DNA of 64,000 nt from Nocardia thailandica NBRC 100428 (GTDB lineage Bacteria; Actinomycetota; Actinomycetes; Mycobacteriales; Mycobacteriaceae). Below, one piece after another: positions 1-8,617 of this stretch. The position numbers were made by a program, and so were the translations under genes. The DNA lies in the NCBI RefSeq assembly GCF_000308795.1, contig NZ_BAGK01000040.1, positions 1-64,000 of the forward strand. The letters are read 5' to 3'. The notes beneath the pieces were generated by a model. That model saw only the letters and a program-made list of their open reading frames with translations, did no database searches and was not told the DNA's origin. How positions within the stretch are numbered: position 1 is the stretch's first letter; each line of letters starts with the position of its first letter.

Positions 1-3000
1 CCAACCGCATCGGCCGGGGCGACCCGGACGACCTGACCGGGCCGCTCACCGACTACGTCCGGGCGCTGGCCGCCGTCGACCCGTACACCGACGGCCTCGT
101 CTACGACCCCGCGACCGACCCGCGCGCCCGCGGCGACGACCCGCCGGTGCACGACCGCGACGCCCTCGACTTCCTCCGCGAGGTCGGCGCGACCGACCTC
201 ACCGACACCCGCCCCCTGCCCGCGCCCGCGGACGACGCCCTCCCCGGTCCGAGCCGCGACCACGCACGCCTGCTCGGCCTCGACCTCACGGACGCCGAAC
301 CGCAGCGCTGGGCCGAGGTCTACGAGAGGTACCGCGACGGCCGCATCGACAAGCACGAGCGCCTCACCCCCGCCCAGCTCGCCGAGGTCCACGCCCGGAT
401 CCGCGACGAGATCCGCGCCCGCGCCGCCGACATCGCGTCCCTGCGCGCCCTGCTGAACGAGCCACACGCCCCCCAGCCGGAGGTCACCGGCGGCGATCAC
501 CGCGCGTTGCCCGCCACCGCCCCGGCCGCCCCCACCCCTGACGGCGGACTGCCCGGCGGCCCGGACTCCCCGCACCTCCCGCCGGGGCCCGGTGACGGCG
601 CTCTCGCGCGGCCGGTTCCCGGCGACAGCTCCGCCGCGTCCCCGATCGGGGCAGCGCGAGACACCGATGCAAGCGCGGACGGAACGACGGGCGACGCGTC
701 GCGGCAGCGGTCAACGGCCGACGGGGATCGACCCGAGCCTGACGTCGACAAGGCGTTCGACCTGGGCGGCCTCGGCCTGCCCGCGTCGCCGTCCGCCGCC
801 GCACCGACCACCCCTGGCGATCCTCACGGCCGTGGCGTTTTCGACGGTGCGACGGAACGAACCCGCCCGGACAGGCCCCCGGCCGAACCCGGCCCCCGCG
901 CGGACACGGAAGGCACGCCCGCGGAGGACGCCGCCCGCCCGGCCGGCCCGACCGTCGACGGCGCCGAACCTCCGGGCACACAACGCGAACCGAGGAATAC
1001 CGAGGACCCGAACAGCCGCGACGGCGAGTCCGGCAGCACCGGCGAGGACCGGCCCCGCGTCGCCACGGAAGACCCTGCGGCCAGCGATCGCCGGGGTCGC
1101 GATGGCAACAGTGCCGGCAGCGGCGGGGATCGCGACCGCGACGGCCACGGCGACACCGACGGCCGCGACGGCGGTGATCGCGACACGGGCTCCGGCGACG
1201 GCCGTGACCGTGGCGGGCGTGGTCGGGATGGTTCGGGCGGTGAGCCGCGTCGGCCACGGGGTGGCGAAGACGACGGGCAGCCGCCGCGCACCCCGGACCG
1301 GGGCGAGGACCAGCGCCGCCTGCTGCCGGGATGGGCGGTGCGCTCGCACATTCCGCATCCGCCGCGCGAATGGGAGTACGAGCTAGACGTGCCCGTGTTC
1401 GACGGACCGCGCGACTGGCCGGTACCGGTGCCCGCACCGCACGATCCCCCTCAGCCGCAGCCGCAGCCGCAGCCGCAGCCGCAGCCGCAGCCGCCTGTCC
1501 CGCCGCAGCTGCCCGTACCTCCGCAATCGCCGGAGCCCCCGAACCCTCAGCCGCCAGTGCCACCGCAACCGCAGCCGCCTGTGCCGCCGCAGTTGCCGAC
1601 GCCGCCGCAGGTTCCGGTGCCGCCGCAGTTGCCGACGCCGCCGCAGGTTCCGGTGCCGCCGCAGTTGCCGACGCCCCCGCAGGTTCCGGTGCCGCCGCAA
1701 TTGCCGACGCCCCCGCAGGTTCCGGTGCCCCCGCAGTGGCCGACACCCCCACAGCTGCCCGTGCCCCCGCACCAGCAGCTGCCGCCTCAACTGCCCGAGT
1801 GGCCGGACCAGCCCTTCCCGCCTCGTCTGCCGGAACGGCCGGATGATTCCGGTGCTCCGGTGTGGCCGGGCGAACCCCACCTGCCGGGTGTGCCAGGTCT
1901 TCCGCTCCCGCCGGGCGCATCGGGGACGCCGGGCCTGCCGGGGTTCCCGCCGTCGCCGGCCGAGCCCGGGCCCGGTGTTCCCGTGACGCTGCCGCCCGGC
2001 CTTGTGGATATCGGCCAGGCTTCGTCGCCGGTGTCCACCTGGCCGCCGCAACAGCCGAGTGGGCCCGGCGGTGGCTCGTACCCCTCGGGTCGGCCCGAGA
2101 TTCCGCTGCCGCCGTGGGGTTCGGATCCGGCCGGCGGCGGACAGTACGCCCAGCAACCGCCCGTGCCCGGCCGGTACCCGTCGGCGGGCAACCCGCCGGA
2201 CGGCGGGTACGCGCCGAGCGGTGGTGCTCCGTGGGGCTACGGCCATCCGCAGGCCGACGGTCACGTGCCGGGCGTCGGCGAGCAAACGGGCAACGGTTTC
2301 GGTCACCCGAACGATGGCCGGACAACGGATGGGACGATGCCGGGCAACGGTTTCGGGTCGCCGAACGGTGGCCGGCCAACCGATTCGGCGGTGCCGGGCA
2401 ACGGTTTCGGGCCGCCGAACGGTGCTCCGCCGCACGGTGGAACCCTGCCGGGCAACGGCTACGGGCCGACCGAAGGCACGCCGTCAGGTACCGGCTATCA
2501 CCCGAACGGCGGCGCACCGGTGGGCGACGGCCACACCGCGAGGGGCGGCGACCCGTCGAGCAGTGGGTTCGCGGCGGGTGCCGGAAATCCGTGGGGCGGT
2601 GCCTCTGCGCCGAGCAACGCCGAGCAGCCGGGCAACGGCTACGGATCGACCGGCGGCACCCCGACAGGAGCCGGGTACGGCCCGAGTGCCGGCGGTCCGC
2701 TCGGAAATGGCTTCGCGCCAAGCGATCACACCGGCCTCGCGAACGGGAGCTACGCGCCGGGCGATGGGCCGGCCAACGGGGATTCGCCCGGTGCCGGTCA
2801 GGCGCCGGGCGCCGGCGGCGATCCCTCGGTCAATGGGTTCGGGCCGAATACCGGATACCTTCCGCCCTCCGGCGACCCCTCGAGCAATGGGTACACCCCG
2901 AACGCCGGCAATCCGCCGGGCACTGGATACCCGTCGCTCAACGGTCCCGCGGGCCACGGTTACCCGCAGGGCAACAGCTACGTGCCGAGCAACGGTTACG

Positions 3001-3524
3001 CCCCCGGCACCTGGCCGGGCTCGCCGAGCGACGCGTGCGGGGGAATGTATCCGCCCGCGATGCCGCCCATGAACGGAATGGGGCAGCAGGGGAGCGGGAA
3101 CGGCCGGCGGTACCAGCCGGTGTACCAGCGGCCGGTGGAGACGCAGCCGCTGGTGGTTCGGCCGTTCGGCGGTGTGGGGCTGGCCGCGCAGTTCGATCCG
3201 GTGACGGGGGCGCTGCACGCGGCGCCGTCGACGTTCGCGGCGCCGTCGGGTCTCTACACCGACCTCGGGGACTCGGTGGTCGTGCTCTACCGTGACGGGG
3301 ACAGGTTGATCCTGCGCGCGGGCAACCGGGCGATCGATCTCGACGGTCCGGTGGAGGTGCGGTGGGAGCGGTCCGCGCAGCGCGTGACGCGGTTCACCGT
3401 GCTGGCGGCGGGGCTGGTCCAGTGCGAGCTGGTCTACCGGTCCCTGCCGCCGGAACTCGACCTGGGCCTGCTGGTCCGGGACGTGGTGGCCGACCCGTCC
3501 CGCCGGAGGACACTCTTCCAGTGA
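1..3524 (+). CDS. Large Pro/Gly-rich protein, 5'-truncated by window edge
   Basis: The reading frame is open to the left edge (in frame from base 3), so the true start lies outside; the first GTG inside is at 147 but the residues before it look equally coding. The visible part has four zones: an acidic N-terminal segment with a short charged helical stretch (about bases 240-460), a disordered Asp/Gly/Arg-rich linker, a Pro-rich zone with QP and 12-residue repeats (bases 1430-1830), and a Gly/Asn/Pro zone of repeated GNGFG/GNGYG units (2280-3010). A compact C-terminal domain of roughly 140 residues (from about 3105) is rich in predicted beta strands. I do not recognise a catalytic motif. Two small immunity-like genes follow at once and an ESX locus lies downstream, so an ESX-exported toxin or surface protein is an inference only. 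Confidence 0.8.
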   Translation, partial: NRIGRGDPDDLTGPLTDYVRALAAVDPYTDGLVYDPATDPRARGDDPPVHDRDALDFLREVGATDLTDTRPLPAPADDALPGPSRDHARLLGLDLTDAEPQRWAEVYERYRDGRIDKHERLTPAQLAEVHARIRDEIRARAADIASLRALLNEPHAPQPEVTGGDHRALPATAPAAPTPDGGLPGGPDSPHLPPGPGDGALARPVPGDSSAASPIGAARDTDASADGTTGDASRQRSTADGDRPEPDVDKAFDLGGLGLPASPSAAAPTTPGDPHGRGVFDGATERTRPDRPPAEPGPRADTEGTPAEDAARPAGPTVDGAEPPGTQREPRNTEDPNSRDGESGSTGEDRPRVATEDPAASDRRGRDGNSAGSGGDRDRDGHGDTDGRDGGDRDTGSGDGRDRGGRGRDGSGGEPRRPRGGEDDGQPPRTPDRGEDQRRLLPGWAVRSHIPHPPREWEYELDVPVFDGPRDWPVPVPAPHDPPQPQPQPQPQPQPQPPVPPQLPVPPQSPEPPNPQPPVPPQPQPPVPPQLPTPPQVPVPPQLPTPPQVPVPPQLPTPPQVPVPPQLPTPPQVPVPPQWPTPPQLPVPPHQQLPPQLPEWPDQPFPPRLPERPDDSGAPVWPGEPHLPGVPGLPLPPGASGTPGLPGFPPSPAEPGPGVPVTLPPGLVDIGQASSPVSTWPPQQPSGPGGGSYPSGRPEIPLPPWGSDPAGGGQYAQQPPVPGRYPSAGNPPDGGYAPSGGAPWGYGHPQADGHVPGVGEQTGNGFGHPNDGRTTDGTMPGNGFGSPNGGRPTDSAVPGNGFGPPNGAPPHGGTLPGNGYGPTEGTPSGTGYHPNGGAPVGDGHTARGGDPSSSGFAAGAGNPWGGASAPSNAEQPGNGYGSTGGTPTGAGYGPSAGGPLGNGFAPSDHTGLANGSYAPGDGPANGDSPGAGQAPGAGGDPSVNGFGPNTGYLPPSGDPSSNGYTPNAGNPPGTGYPSLNGPAGHGYPQGNSYVPSNGYAPGTWPGSPSDACGGMYPPAMPPMNGMGQQGSGNGRRYQPVYQRPVETQPLVVRPFGGVGLAAQFDPVTGALHAAPSTFAAPSGLYTDLGDSVVVLYRDGDRLILRAGNRAIDLDGPVEVRWERSAQRVTRFTVLAAGLVQCELVYRSLPPELDLGLLVRDVVADPSRRRTLFQ
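1452..1493 (+). repeat. Seven tandem CAGCCG hexamers coding QP repeats
   Basis: Seven uninterrupted copies of CAGCCG code for Gln-Pro repeats inside the Pro-rich zone of the large gene. The near identity at DNA level suggests slippage-prone sequence rather than old protein repeats. Confidence 0.9.
1581..1760 (+). repeat. In-frame 36-bp tandem repeat, five copies
   Basis: A 36-bp unit coding VPPQLPTPPQVP is repeated about five times head to tail, copies starting at 1581, 1617, 1653, 1689 and 1725. The first four are almost identical (GCC/CCC and CAG/CAA variants) and the last is degenerate. The unit is a multiple of three, so copy-number change keeps the frame. It behaves as a minisatellite inside a coding region. 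Confidence 0.9.
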
Positions 3525-3542
3525 GACAGTGAGGGGAAGGCC

Positions 3543-3905
3543 ATGACACCGCGCCGTATCGACAGCTCCGCCGACGGGGCCGACATCGGCACCGGCGCCG
3601 ATCTGCGGCTCGAGTACCGTGGCGAGCCGTTCACCGGCGAGGTCGTCGAGACCGTGGGGGAGCAGCTGCTGTCGCTGACCGCCTACGTGGACGGGATTCC
3701 GCACGGCCCGGACCTGGAGTGGTGGGCCGACGGCGGCCGGAAGTCCGAGGGCAGGGTGGAACACGGCCTGCCGGTGGGTGTCTGGCGGCGCTGGCACCAC
3801 AACGGCACGCTCGCCGTCGAGAAGCACTTCGACGACACGGGCGACCTCGAGGACGTGCGCGCCTGGGACGAGGACGGCAACGAGATCGACGGGGACGCGC
3901 TGTGA
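3543..3905 (+). CDS. YwqK-like MORN-variant antitoxin/immunity protein
   Basis: Small protein of 120 residues built of beta-hairpin repeats of MORN-variant type: GIPHGPDLEWWADGGRKSEG, then GLPVGVWRRWHHNG. This is the signature of the YwqK family, which in Bacillus is encoded beside the toxin YwqJ and is annotated as an antitoxin. The start ATG has a strong GGGGAAGG ribosome binding site. It lies 18 bp after the giant gene and overlaps the next gene by 4 bp (GTGA), so the three look like one operon. The family match is good; a neutralising role here is inferred from context. Confidence 0.72.
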   Translation: MTPRRIDSSADGADIGTGADLRLEYRGEPFTGEVVETVGEQLLSLTAYVDGIPHGPDLEWWADGGRKSEGRVEHGLPVGVWRRWHHNGTLAVEKHFDDTGDLEDVRAWDEDGNEIDGDAL

Positions 3906-5092
3906 CCGATCCGGATGTGGGGTTCAATCTCGTCGCGGCGGCGGTGCGGGCCGAGGACGTCACCGAGCGGGCCGCCGAGCTGAGCCAGCGGATCGCCAGG
4001 GAGCTGGGTGCGCTGGGCCCGGCGGGCTGGCGCAAGGTCGACGCGAGCTTCGCCATGACCGCGGCCGCCGAGGTGACGTTGATCGTCTTCGTCGACGACG
4101 TGGACCGGATCGCCCGGGTCTTCCCGAGCGACGACCTGCTCGCCCTGCTGCGGGAGCACCGGCACCTGTCGGCCGACCTGGGCGACGGGCCATGGTGGCG
4201 CTACCTGGTGTCGATGACGAGTTCGGGGCGGATGGAGGTCGACTTCGACTACGGCGACGAGCCCTTCCCCGATGATCAGCTCTTCCCGCCCACCGTCTAC
4301 CGCACGGATCTCGAGTACTACCCGCGCCGGGAGATCCCGGTGTGGCTGGCGGCCTACGTCCATCACGGTGACCGCCAGAAGCGGGACCCCGTCGCCGCGG
4401 CCGAGCAGGCCCGCGCGGACGCCGCGGCCGGGCGGCGCCCGAGCGCCTCGGCGCCCGACGAGGAGTTCCCGGCGCTGGATCTCATGGCGCGGCGCTGGGG
4501 CCTGATCGCCGCGGGATTCGTGGCGGTCCGGTCGGAGTGGGGGCCGCGCGTCTCGCCCGCGTTCCACGCGTTCGAGGGGTCGACGCACCACGGGTCGACG
4601 CTGTGCCTGTTGCCGGGGGACCGCGCGGTCCTGTCCGGCGGCATCTGGCAGGCGCCCGAACTGGACCTGGCCTACAACCACGACGGCGCGCTGCCCCCGC
4701 TCTACGCGGGCGCGCCGGAGTGGGTCGCCGACCCGGTGCTGAATCGGCGCGCGGGCAACGGGATGCTGACCTTCTGCTACTGGTGGGAGGCCGGTCGCTG
4801 GTATCGGGGTGGTTCGCCGGGCGCCGACGCCTGCGCGCCCGCGGTGCCGGGGATGTGGTCGTCGAGGACGGTGGCGGACCTGCTCGGCAGGCTGCTCGGC
4901 GACTCGGCGACGGAGGCGCAGCGCGCGGCGGTGCCCGCCCTCGTGCGCGCGGCCGAACAGGCCGCGGTCGCGCCCGAGACGTTCACCGCCGTGTTCCCGC
5001 GCGACCGCTTCGACGTCGACAACGCCTGGTACCAGCTGTTTCTCGCGGGGGTGACCGCGCGCCGCGGCGCGTCGGCGGCCGGGGAGGCGTGA
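3902..5092 (+). CDS. YezG-like (DUF600-type) domain protein, possible immunity protein
   Basis: The GTG start at 3902 overlaps the previous stop (GTGA), giving 396 residues; the longer open frame upstream is not needed. Residues about 45-150 resemble the YezG/DUF600 immunity fold: alternating strands, then MEVDFDYGDEPFPDDQLF and the motif YYPRREIPVWL. The C-terminal half has a further Trp- and Gly-rich domain with ending YWWEAGRWYRGG, which I cannot assign. No signal peptide or membrane segment is visible, so it should be cytoplasmic, as expected of an immunity protein. The link to a toxin in the upstream gene is inference. Confidence 0.6.
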   Translation: MTDPDVGFNLVAAAVRAEDVTERAAELSQRIARELGALGPAGWRKVDASFAMTAAAEVTLIVFVDDVDRIARVFPSDDLLALLREHRHLSADLGDGPWWRYLVSMTSSGRMEVDFDYGDEPFPDDQLFPPTVYRTDLEYYPRREIPVWLAAYVHHGDRQKRDPVAAAEQARADAAAGRRPSASAPDEEFPALDLMARRWGLIAAGFVAVRSEWGPRVSPAFHAFEGSTHHGSTLCLLPGDRAVLSGGIWQAPELDLAYNHDGALPPLYAGAPEWVADPVLNRRAGNGMLTFCYWWEAGRWYRGGSPGADACAPAVPGMWSSRTVADLLGRLLGDSATEAQRAAVPALVRAAEQAAVAPETFTAVFPRDRFDVDNAWYQLFLAGVTARRGASAAGEA

Positions 5093-5116
5093 TCCGGCTT
5101 CCCTGATGGTCGGCCG

Positions 5117-5131
5117 CCCGCCACCGGCGGG
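5117..5131 (+). terminator. Hairpin downstream of the YezG-like gene
   Basis: CCCGCC-ACC-GGCGGG forms a 6-bp GC stem with a 3-base loop 25 bp after the stop at 5092, with no U-tract. It separates the immunity-like operon from the ESX genes. A TAGAAT box at 5169-5174 downstream could be a -10 element for the next gene, but no convincing -35 was seen. Confidence 0.4.
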
Positions 5132-5258
5132 ATCGATTCTGTACATGCGGGATTCACACGTGGTCCACTAGAATCGTTGCCACGCCGAAGGAAACAATCG
5201 CGTGGTGTATCCCCGGCCGGGGGAGGCTGCGTGGCGGTCAGCAGGAGGACGGTCGTCT

Positions 5259-7103
5259 ATGGGTGAGACAGCTAATCCGTGGAGCGGGCTGCGCACCGAG
5301 TCCCGCAACGGGGTGCTGGAATTGCAGCCGGGCGTCATCGAGGGGCTGGTCAACGCCACCATCGACGTGCGGGCCGTGGTGAACACCGCCAAGGGTCATG
5401 TGGACAAGGTCAACAAGCTGAAGCCGTTCGTCGACGGCATCGACTCCTCCGCCGCGCTGGCCGAGCGGTTCTCGGCCAAGGGGCGGGATCTCGGCACCAT
5501 CCTCGACGATCATCTGAAGATCCTCGACGACATGGGCGACACCTTCCTCGCCGCGGGCAAGGCGTACACCGGCACCGACGACGGCAGCAAGACCGACCTG
5601 GCCGCGCTGCGTGCGCGGATCGACTCGTCCAAGGACAAGCGCACCGATTTCGGCGCGCCGTGGGGTCCGGCTGACCTCAAGAAGGAGAACGACCACCACA
5701 CGCCGTCCGGCAAGGAGAAGACCGCGCAGCCGGACTGGAAGGAGGTGGGCAGCCTGAAGGACTCGAACTACGGCCTGCCGTCGAGCCTGTCCAGCCCCGG
5801 CAAGTCGCTGACCTTCGACAGCCAGGCCGCGCGCGCCGAGGAGCCGGAGGCGTACTCCTACGACCACTACCACTCCAAGATCATTCCCTCGATCATGAAC
5901 GGTTCGCCCGCCGCGCCCATCGTCGCGGCACAGGCGGCCTCGGACTGGCGCTGGCTGGCCAGCAAGCTGAACGAGGGCTTCGGCACGCTGTCGAACAAGA
6001 TGACCGCCACCGAGAACGCCTGGCGCAGCCCGAACAACGAGGGCGGCGCGGCGCGGGCGCAGAAGGCGATCGCGGCCTACGGCACGGGCAACGACAACCT
6101 GGTCGAGAGCATGCGCGCCGTCGGTGACGCTCTCGAGTACGTCTCGGAATGGCTGTACACGACCGGTGCCGCGCTGGCCACCGAGGACGCGACCCCCGTC
6201 GGCTCGCCCTCGGGCGGCATGTCGCCCGCGGCCTGGGAGGAGCAGTACAAGCGCACCCGCAAGGCGGGTTTCGTCCGGATCATGGAGAACACCTACGTCC
6301 CCGGGCTCAACACCACCGCGAAGGTGATCGCGGTGCTGCCGGACCCGATCCCGCCGACGACCGGCGACCGCCCGACCCAGACCGGCGGCGGCACCTCGAC
6401 CAGCGCGGGCGGCGGCTCGGGTTCGGGGTCCGGCTCGGGCAGCAGCGGCGCGGCCGCCGCGGCGCTGCAGCAGGGCCTGTCGGCGCTGTCGCAGGCGGCG
6501 CAGTCCGCGGCTCAGCAGGCCGCACAGAGCGGATCGAGCGGTTCGGGCACCAGCGCGGCCGAGCAGGCGTCCTCGGCCGCCGAACAGATCAGCTCGGCCC
6601 TGCAGTCGGGCCTCGAGCAGGCCGGTTCCGCGGTGCAGTCCGGCCTCGAACAGGCGAGTTCGGCCGCGCAGACCGCCGCCGACCAGGCGAGTTCGGGTCT
6701 GAGCGGGCTGTCCTCGCTGCCCGGCATGTCGGGCCTGAGCGATCTGCAGGAGCAGGCGAAGAAGGCGATGAGCGCCGCGGGCAAGGGCGGCGGTGGTGGC
6801 GGCGGCGCCGGGGCGGGCGGCGGCGGCGCCGGCTCGGGTCCGCAGGCGCTCGACGCCGCCTCGCGGCTGTTCCCGCGGGCCTCGGTGGCCACGGCCGGGC
6901 TGGAGTCGGTGGCGCGGGCCGGGGTCGCGTCGTCGGCGAGTTCGCCCATGGGCGGCATGCCCATGTCCCCGATGGGCGGCGCGGGCGCGGGCGGCCAGCA
7001 GCAGAAGGAACACAAGCGGGCCGAGTACCTCGACTCGGTGGAGCATCTCGAGGAAGCGCTCGGCGCGGCCCCGATCGTGGCAAGGCCGGTTGTCGAACAG
7101 TGA
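5259..7103 (+). CDS. EspB-like ESX substrate (PE-like plus PPE-like helical domains)
   Basis: The ATG at 5259 is preceded by GGAGGA at good spacing; the longer GTG frame from 5202 is rejected. The 614-residue product begins with a helical domain of about 110 residues ending in YTGTD (residues 103-107), which fits the YxxxD/E export signal. A linker follows, then a second helical region (about 215-340) with AWRSP at W255 in the place where WxG/PPE folds carry WxG. The rest is Ala/Ser/Gly-rich low-complexity sequence with poly-Gly. This arrangement recalls mycobacterial EspB, which joins PE-like and PPE-like halves in one chain. Its 3' end overlaps an espG gene, the chaperone class for PE/PPE proteins. 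Substrate role is likely; homology to EspB is inferred from layout only. Confidence 0.65.
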   Translation: MGETANPWSGLRTESRNGVLELQPGVIEGLVNATIDVRAVVNTAKGHVDKVNKLKPFVDGIDSSAALAERFSAKGRDLGTILDDHLKILDDMGDTFLAAGKAYTGTDDGSKTDLAALRARIDSSKDKRTDFGAPWGPADLKKENDHHTPSGKEKTAQPDWKEVGSLKDSNYGLPSSLSSPGKSLTFDSQAARAEEPEAYSYDHYHSKIIPSIMNGSPAAPIVAAQAASDWRWLASKLNEGFGTLSNKMTATENAWRSPNNEGGAARAQKAIAAYGTGNDNLVESMRAVGDALEYVSEWLYTTGAALATEDATPVGSPSGGMSPAAWEEQYKRTRKAGFVRIMENTYVPGLNTTAKVIAVLPDPIPPTTGDRPTQTGGGTSTSAGGGSGSGSGSGSSGAAAAALQQGLSALSQAAQSAAQQAAQSGSSGSGTSAAEQASSAAEQISSALQSGLEQAGSAVQSGLEQASSAAQTAADQASSGLSGLSSLPGMSGLSDLQEQAKKAMSAAGKGGGGGGGAGAGGGGAGSGPQALDAASRLFPRASVATAGLESVARAGVASSASSPMGGMPMSPMGGAGAGGQQQKEHKRAEYLDSVEHLEEALGAAPIVARPVVEQ

Positions 7104-7876
7104 CGGCCGTTTTCGAGTTCAGCCCCCTGGAGTTCGTCGGCATGTGGCACGAACTCCGGGCGGGCGGGCTGCCCGATCCGATGACGTACCTGCCCGAGCC
7201 GGTGGCCTACGACGAGAGCCAGCGGCGCAAGCGGGAGGCGTGGCAGGCGGCGAGGGAGCGGTCGGGCGCCGAGGTCGACGCGCTGGTCGAGGCGTTGAGC
7301 CGCCCCGACATCCGGGTGATCCTGCGCGCGATCGACGAGCGCGACCCGGCGAATCCCGCGCGGTCGATCCGGGTGCACGCGGTGCGCCGGGGCGAGGACG
7401 CGTTCGTGGTCGCCCAGCGGCCCGGCGCGGACATGGAGTCCGCGGGCGGCTTCACCGTAACCCGCCACGAGGTGCTCTCCCTCGGTGACGCGGTCGCCGC
7501 GGTGCTGCCGGACGTGGAGGCCGGCCGGCGTCGCGACTTCGAACTGGTCGACACCGACTCCGGCCACGACTTCACCTACGGCCGTTCCCTCGTCCACGAC
7601 GACGGCTACGGCTCGCCCACCTCGCCGAACGAGTTCCTCGCCGAGCCGATGGATCTGAGCGGCACCATCGCGGTCGAGCAGGGCTGGTCGCGGTTCGGTC
7701 CGCGCGGCGTGCTGCGCCTGGCCATGGTGTGGCGGGACGTGATCGGGGACGGCCGGTACGCGATCCTGCCCGGTTCGCCGCTGCGGGTGGCGCCGGTGGA
7801 CCGGCGGCGGCTGGTCGGATTGATCAACGGGCAGATCGCCGAAGTCGTCCGCGCCATCAAGGACGACCGGGCCTAG
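7100..7876 (+). CDS. espG: ESX secretion-associated protein EspG
   Basis: The GTG start at 7100 overlaps the upstream stop (GTGA), giving 258 residues. The N-terminus FEFSPLEFVGMWHELRAGG, followed by LPDPMTYL, is typical of EspG, the cytosolic chaperone that binds the tip of PE-PPE dimers and brings them to the ESX machine. The protein has the usual length (about 260-300) and alternating beta/alpha pattern. Translational coupling to the EspB-like gene suggests that protein may be its client. A second espG lies at 11632, after the PE-PPE pair. Confidence 0.82.
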   Translation: MTAVFEFSPLEFVGMWHELRAGGLPDPMTYLPEPVAYDESQRRKREAWQAARERSGAEVDALVEALSRPDIRVILRAIDERDPANPARSIRVHAVRRGEDAFVVAQRPGADMESAGGFTVTRHEVLSLGDAVAAVLPDVEAGRRRDFELVDTDSGHDFTYGRSLVHDDGYGSPTSPNEFLAEPMDLSGTIAVEQGWSRFGPRGVLRLAMVWRDVIGDGRYAILPGSPLRVAPVDRRRLVGLINGQIAEVVRAIKDDRA

Positions 7877-7886
7877 GGAGGGTGTC

Positions 7887-8219
7887 GTGGAGGAATTTCC
7901 CACCGAGTTCAGCGCGTCGTCGCTGACCGGAACGATCGTCGTGCGCACCACCGAGCAGGGCTTGCCGGTGGGGATCACGGTGGATCCCGAGGAATTGCGC
8001 CGGGATCCGTCGGCGCTGGCGGGCGAGATCCTGCGCCTGTGCCAGAAGTCGGCGAAACGGGCCGGCCTGGCGCGACGGAATCAGCTGGCCGAGGCCGGAT
8101 TCGATCCGGCGCTGCTCGCGGCGACCGGCCTGCCCACCGAGGCCGAGGTCGCCGCCGCGGAGATCGTGGAGGAGCAGGAGTACGACACGGAACCGCAGAG
8201 CTGGTTGAGGTCGGTGTGA
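7887..8219 (+). CDS. EspH-like (DUF2694-type) ESX-associated protein
   Basis: GTG start with GGGAGGG ribosome binding site; 110 residues. The pattern SLTGTIVVRTTEQGLPVGI followed by helices and a tail LPTEAEVAAAEIVEEQEYDTE matches the mycobacterial EspH C-terminal half, where a similar LPTPEEAAAAEAE...YDVDY tail occurs. It lacks the long acidic N-terminal extension of EspH. EspH-type proteins are cytosolic ESX accessories of unclear biochemical role. It sits between espG and a YbaB-like gene, overlapping the latter by 4 bp. Confidence 0.65.
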   Translation: MEEFPTEFSASSLTGTIVVRTTEQGLPVGITVDPEELRRDPSALAGEILRLCQKSAKRAGLARRNQLAEAGFDPALLAATGLPTEAEVAAAEIVEEQEYDTEPQSWLRSV

Positions 8220-8518
8220 GCATGGTCGAGACGATGGACGAACTGGTCGCGCGGGTGCGTGACCAGCTGTACCGGCTGCAGGATCTGCAGGAGGCGACGG
8301 CGGGGATCCGGGTCGAGGAGACCTCCGCCGACGGCGCGGTCACCGTGGTGGTGGACGGCGCCGGTGCGTTGATCGGACTGGAATTGTCCGGCGCGGTGGG
8401 CACATTGACGCCCGCGGAATTCGAACAGGTTCTGGTGCGGACCGCGCACGCGGCATTGTACCGGGCATATGCCGAACGGGGCGCGCTCGTGACGGCTTTC
8501 AACGAAGCCAATACGTGA
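8216..8518 (+). CDS. YbaB/EbfC-like small protein (EspL-like)
   Basis: About 100 residues. The GTG at 8216 overlaps the upstream stop (GTGA); an ATG at 8222 is the alternative. N-terminal amphipathic helix (MVETMDELVARVRDQLYRLQ), a central three-strand sheet around VTVVVDGAGALIGLEL and a C-terminal helix give the YbaB/EbfC fold. Mycobacterial ESX-1 encodes such a protein as EspL, needed for stability of EspE/EspF/EspH-type proteins. Direct DNA binding should not be assumed. Confidence 0.7.
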   Translation: MSMVETMDELVARVRDQLYRLQDLQEATAGIRVEETSADGAVTVVVDGAGALIGLELSGAVGTLTPAEFEQVLVRTAHAALYRAYAERGALVTAFNEANT

Positions 8519-8579
8519 GATTCAACTGATCTTCACCGGGCAGCCCGTAGCGGACCACCCGGCCAGGTAGATAAGGTAA

Positions 8580-8601
8580 CGAAACAGCAAGAGCTGTTTC
8601 G
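8580..8601. promoter_or_regulatory. Perfect 9-bp inverted repeat upstream of the EspC-like gene
   Basis: CGAAACAGC, spacer AAGA, GCTGTTTCG: a perfect 9-bp inverted repeat 16 bp before the ATG at 8618. It is less GC-rich than its surroundings. It may be a regulator operator or a 5'-UTR stem-loop near the ribosome binding region, where only a weak Shine-Dalgarno is visible. A TAGATA box at 8568-8573 just upstream could be a -10 element. Confidence 0.5.
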
Positions 8602-8617
8602 AGATTGGACGACGACC

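Noticed and set aside
1581..1760. 36-bp repeats as a CRISPR array
   Set aside because: Units are contiguous, without spacers, and code in frame for a Pro-rich repeat.
484..2721. 745-residue open frame on the minus strand opposite the giant gene
   Set aside because: Arg/Ala/Pro-rich nonsense composition; a shadow caused by high GC at third codon positions of the plus-strand gene.
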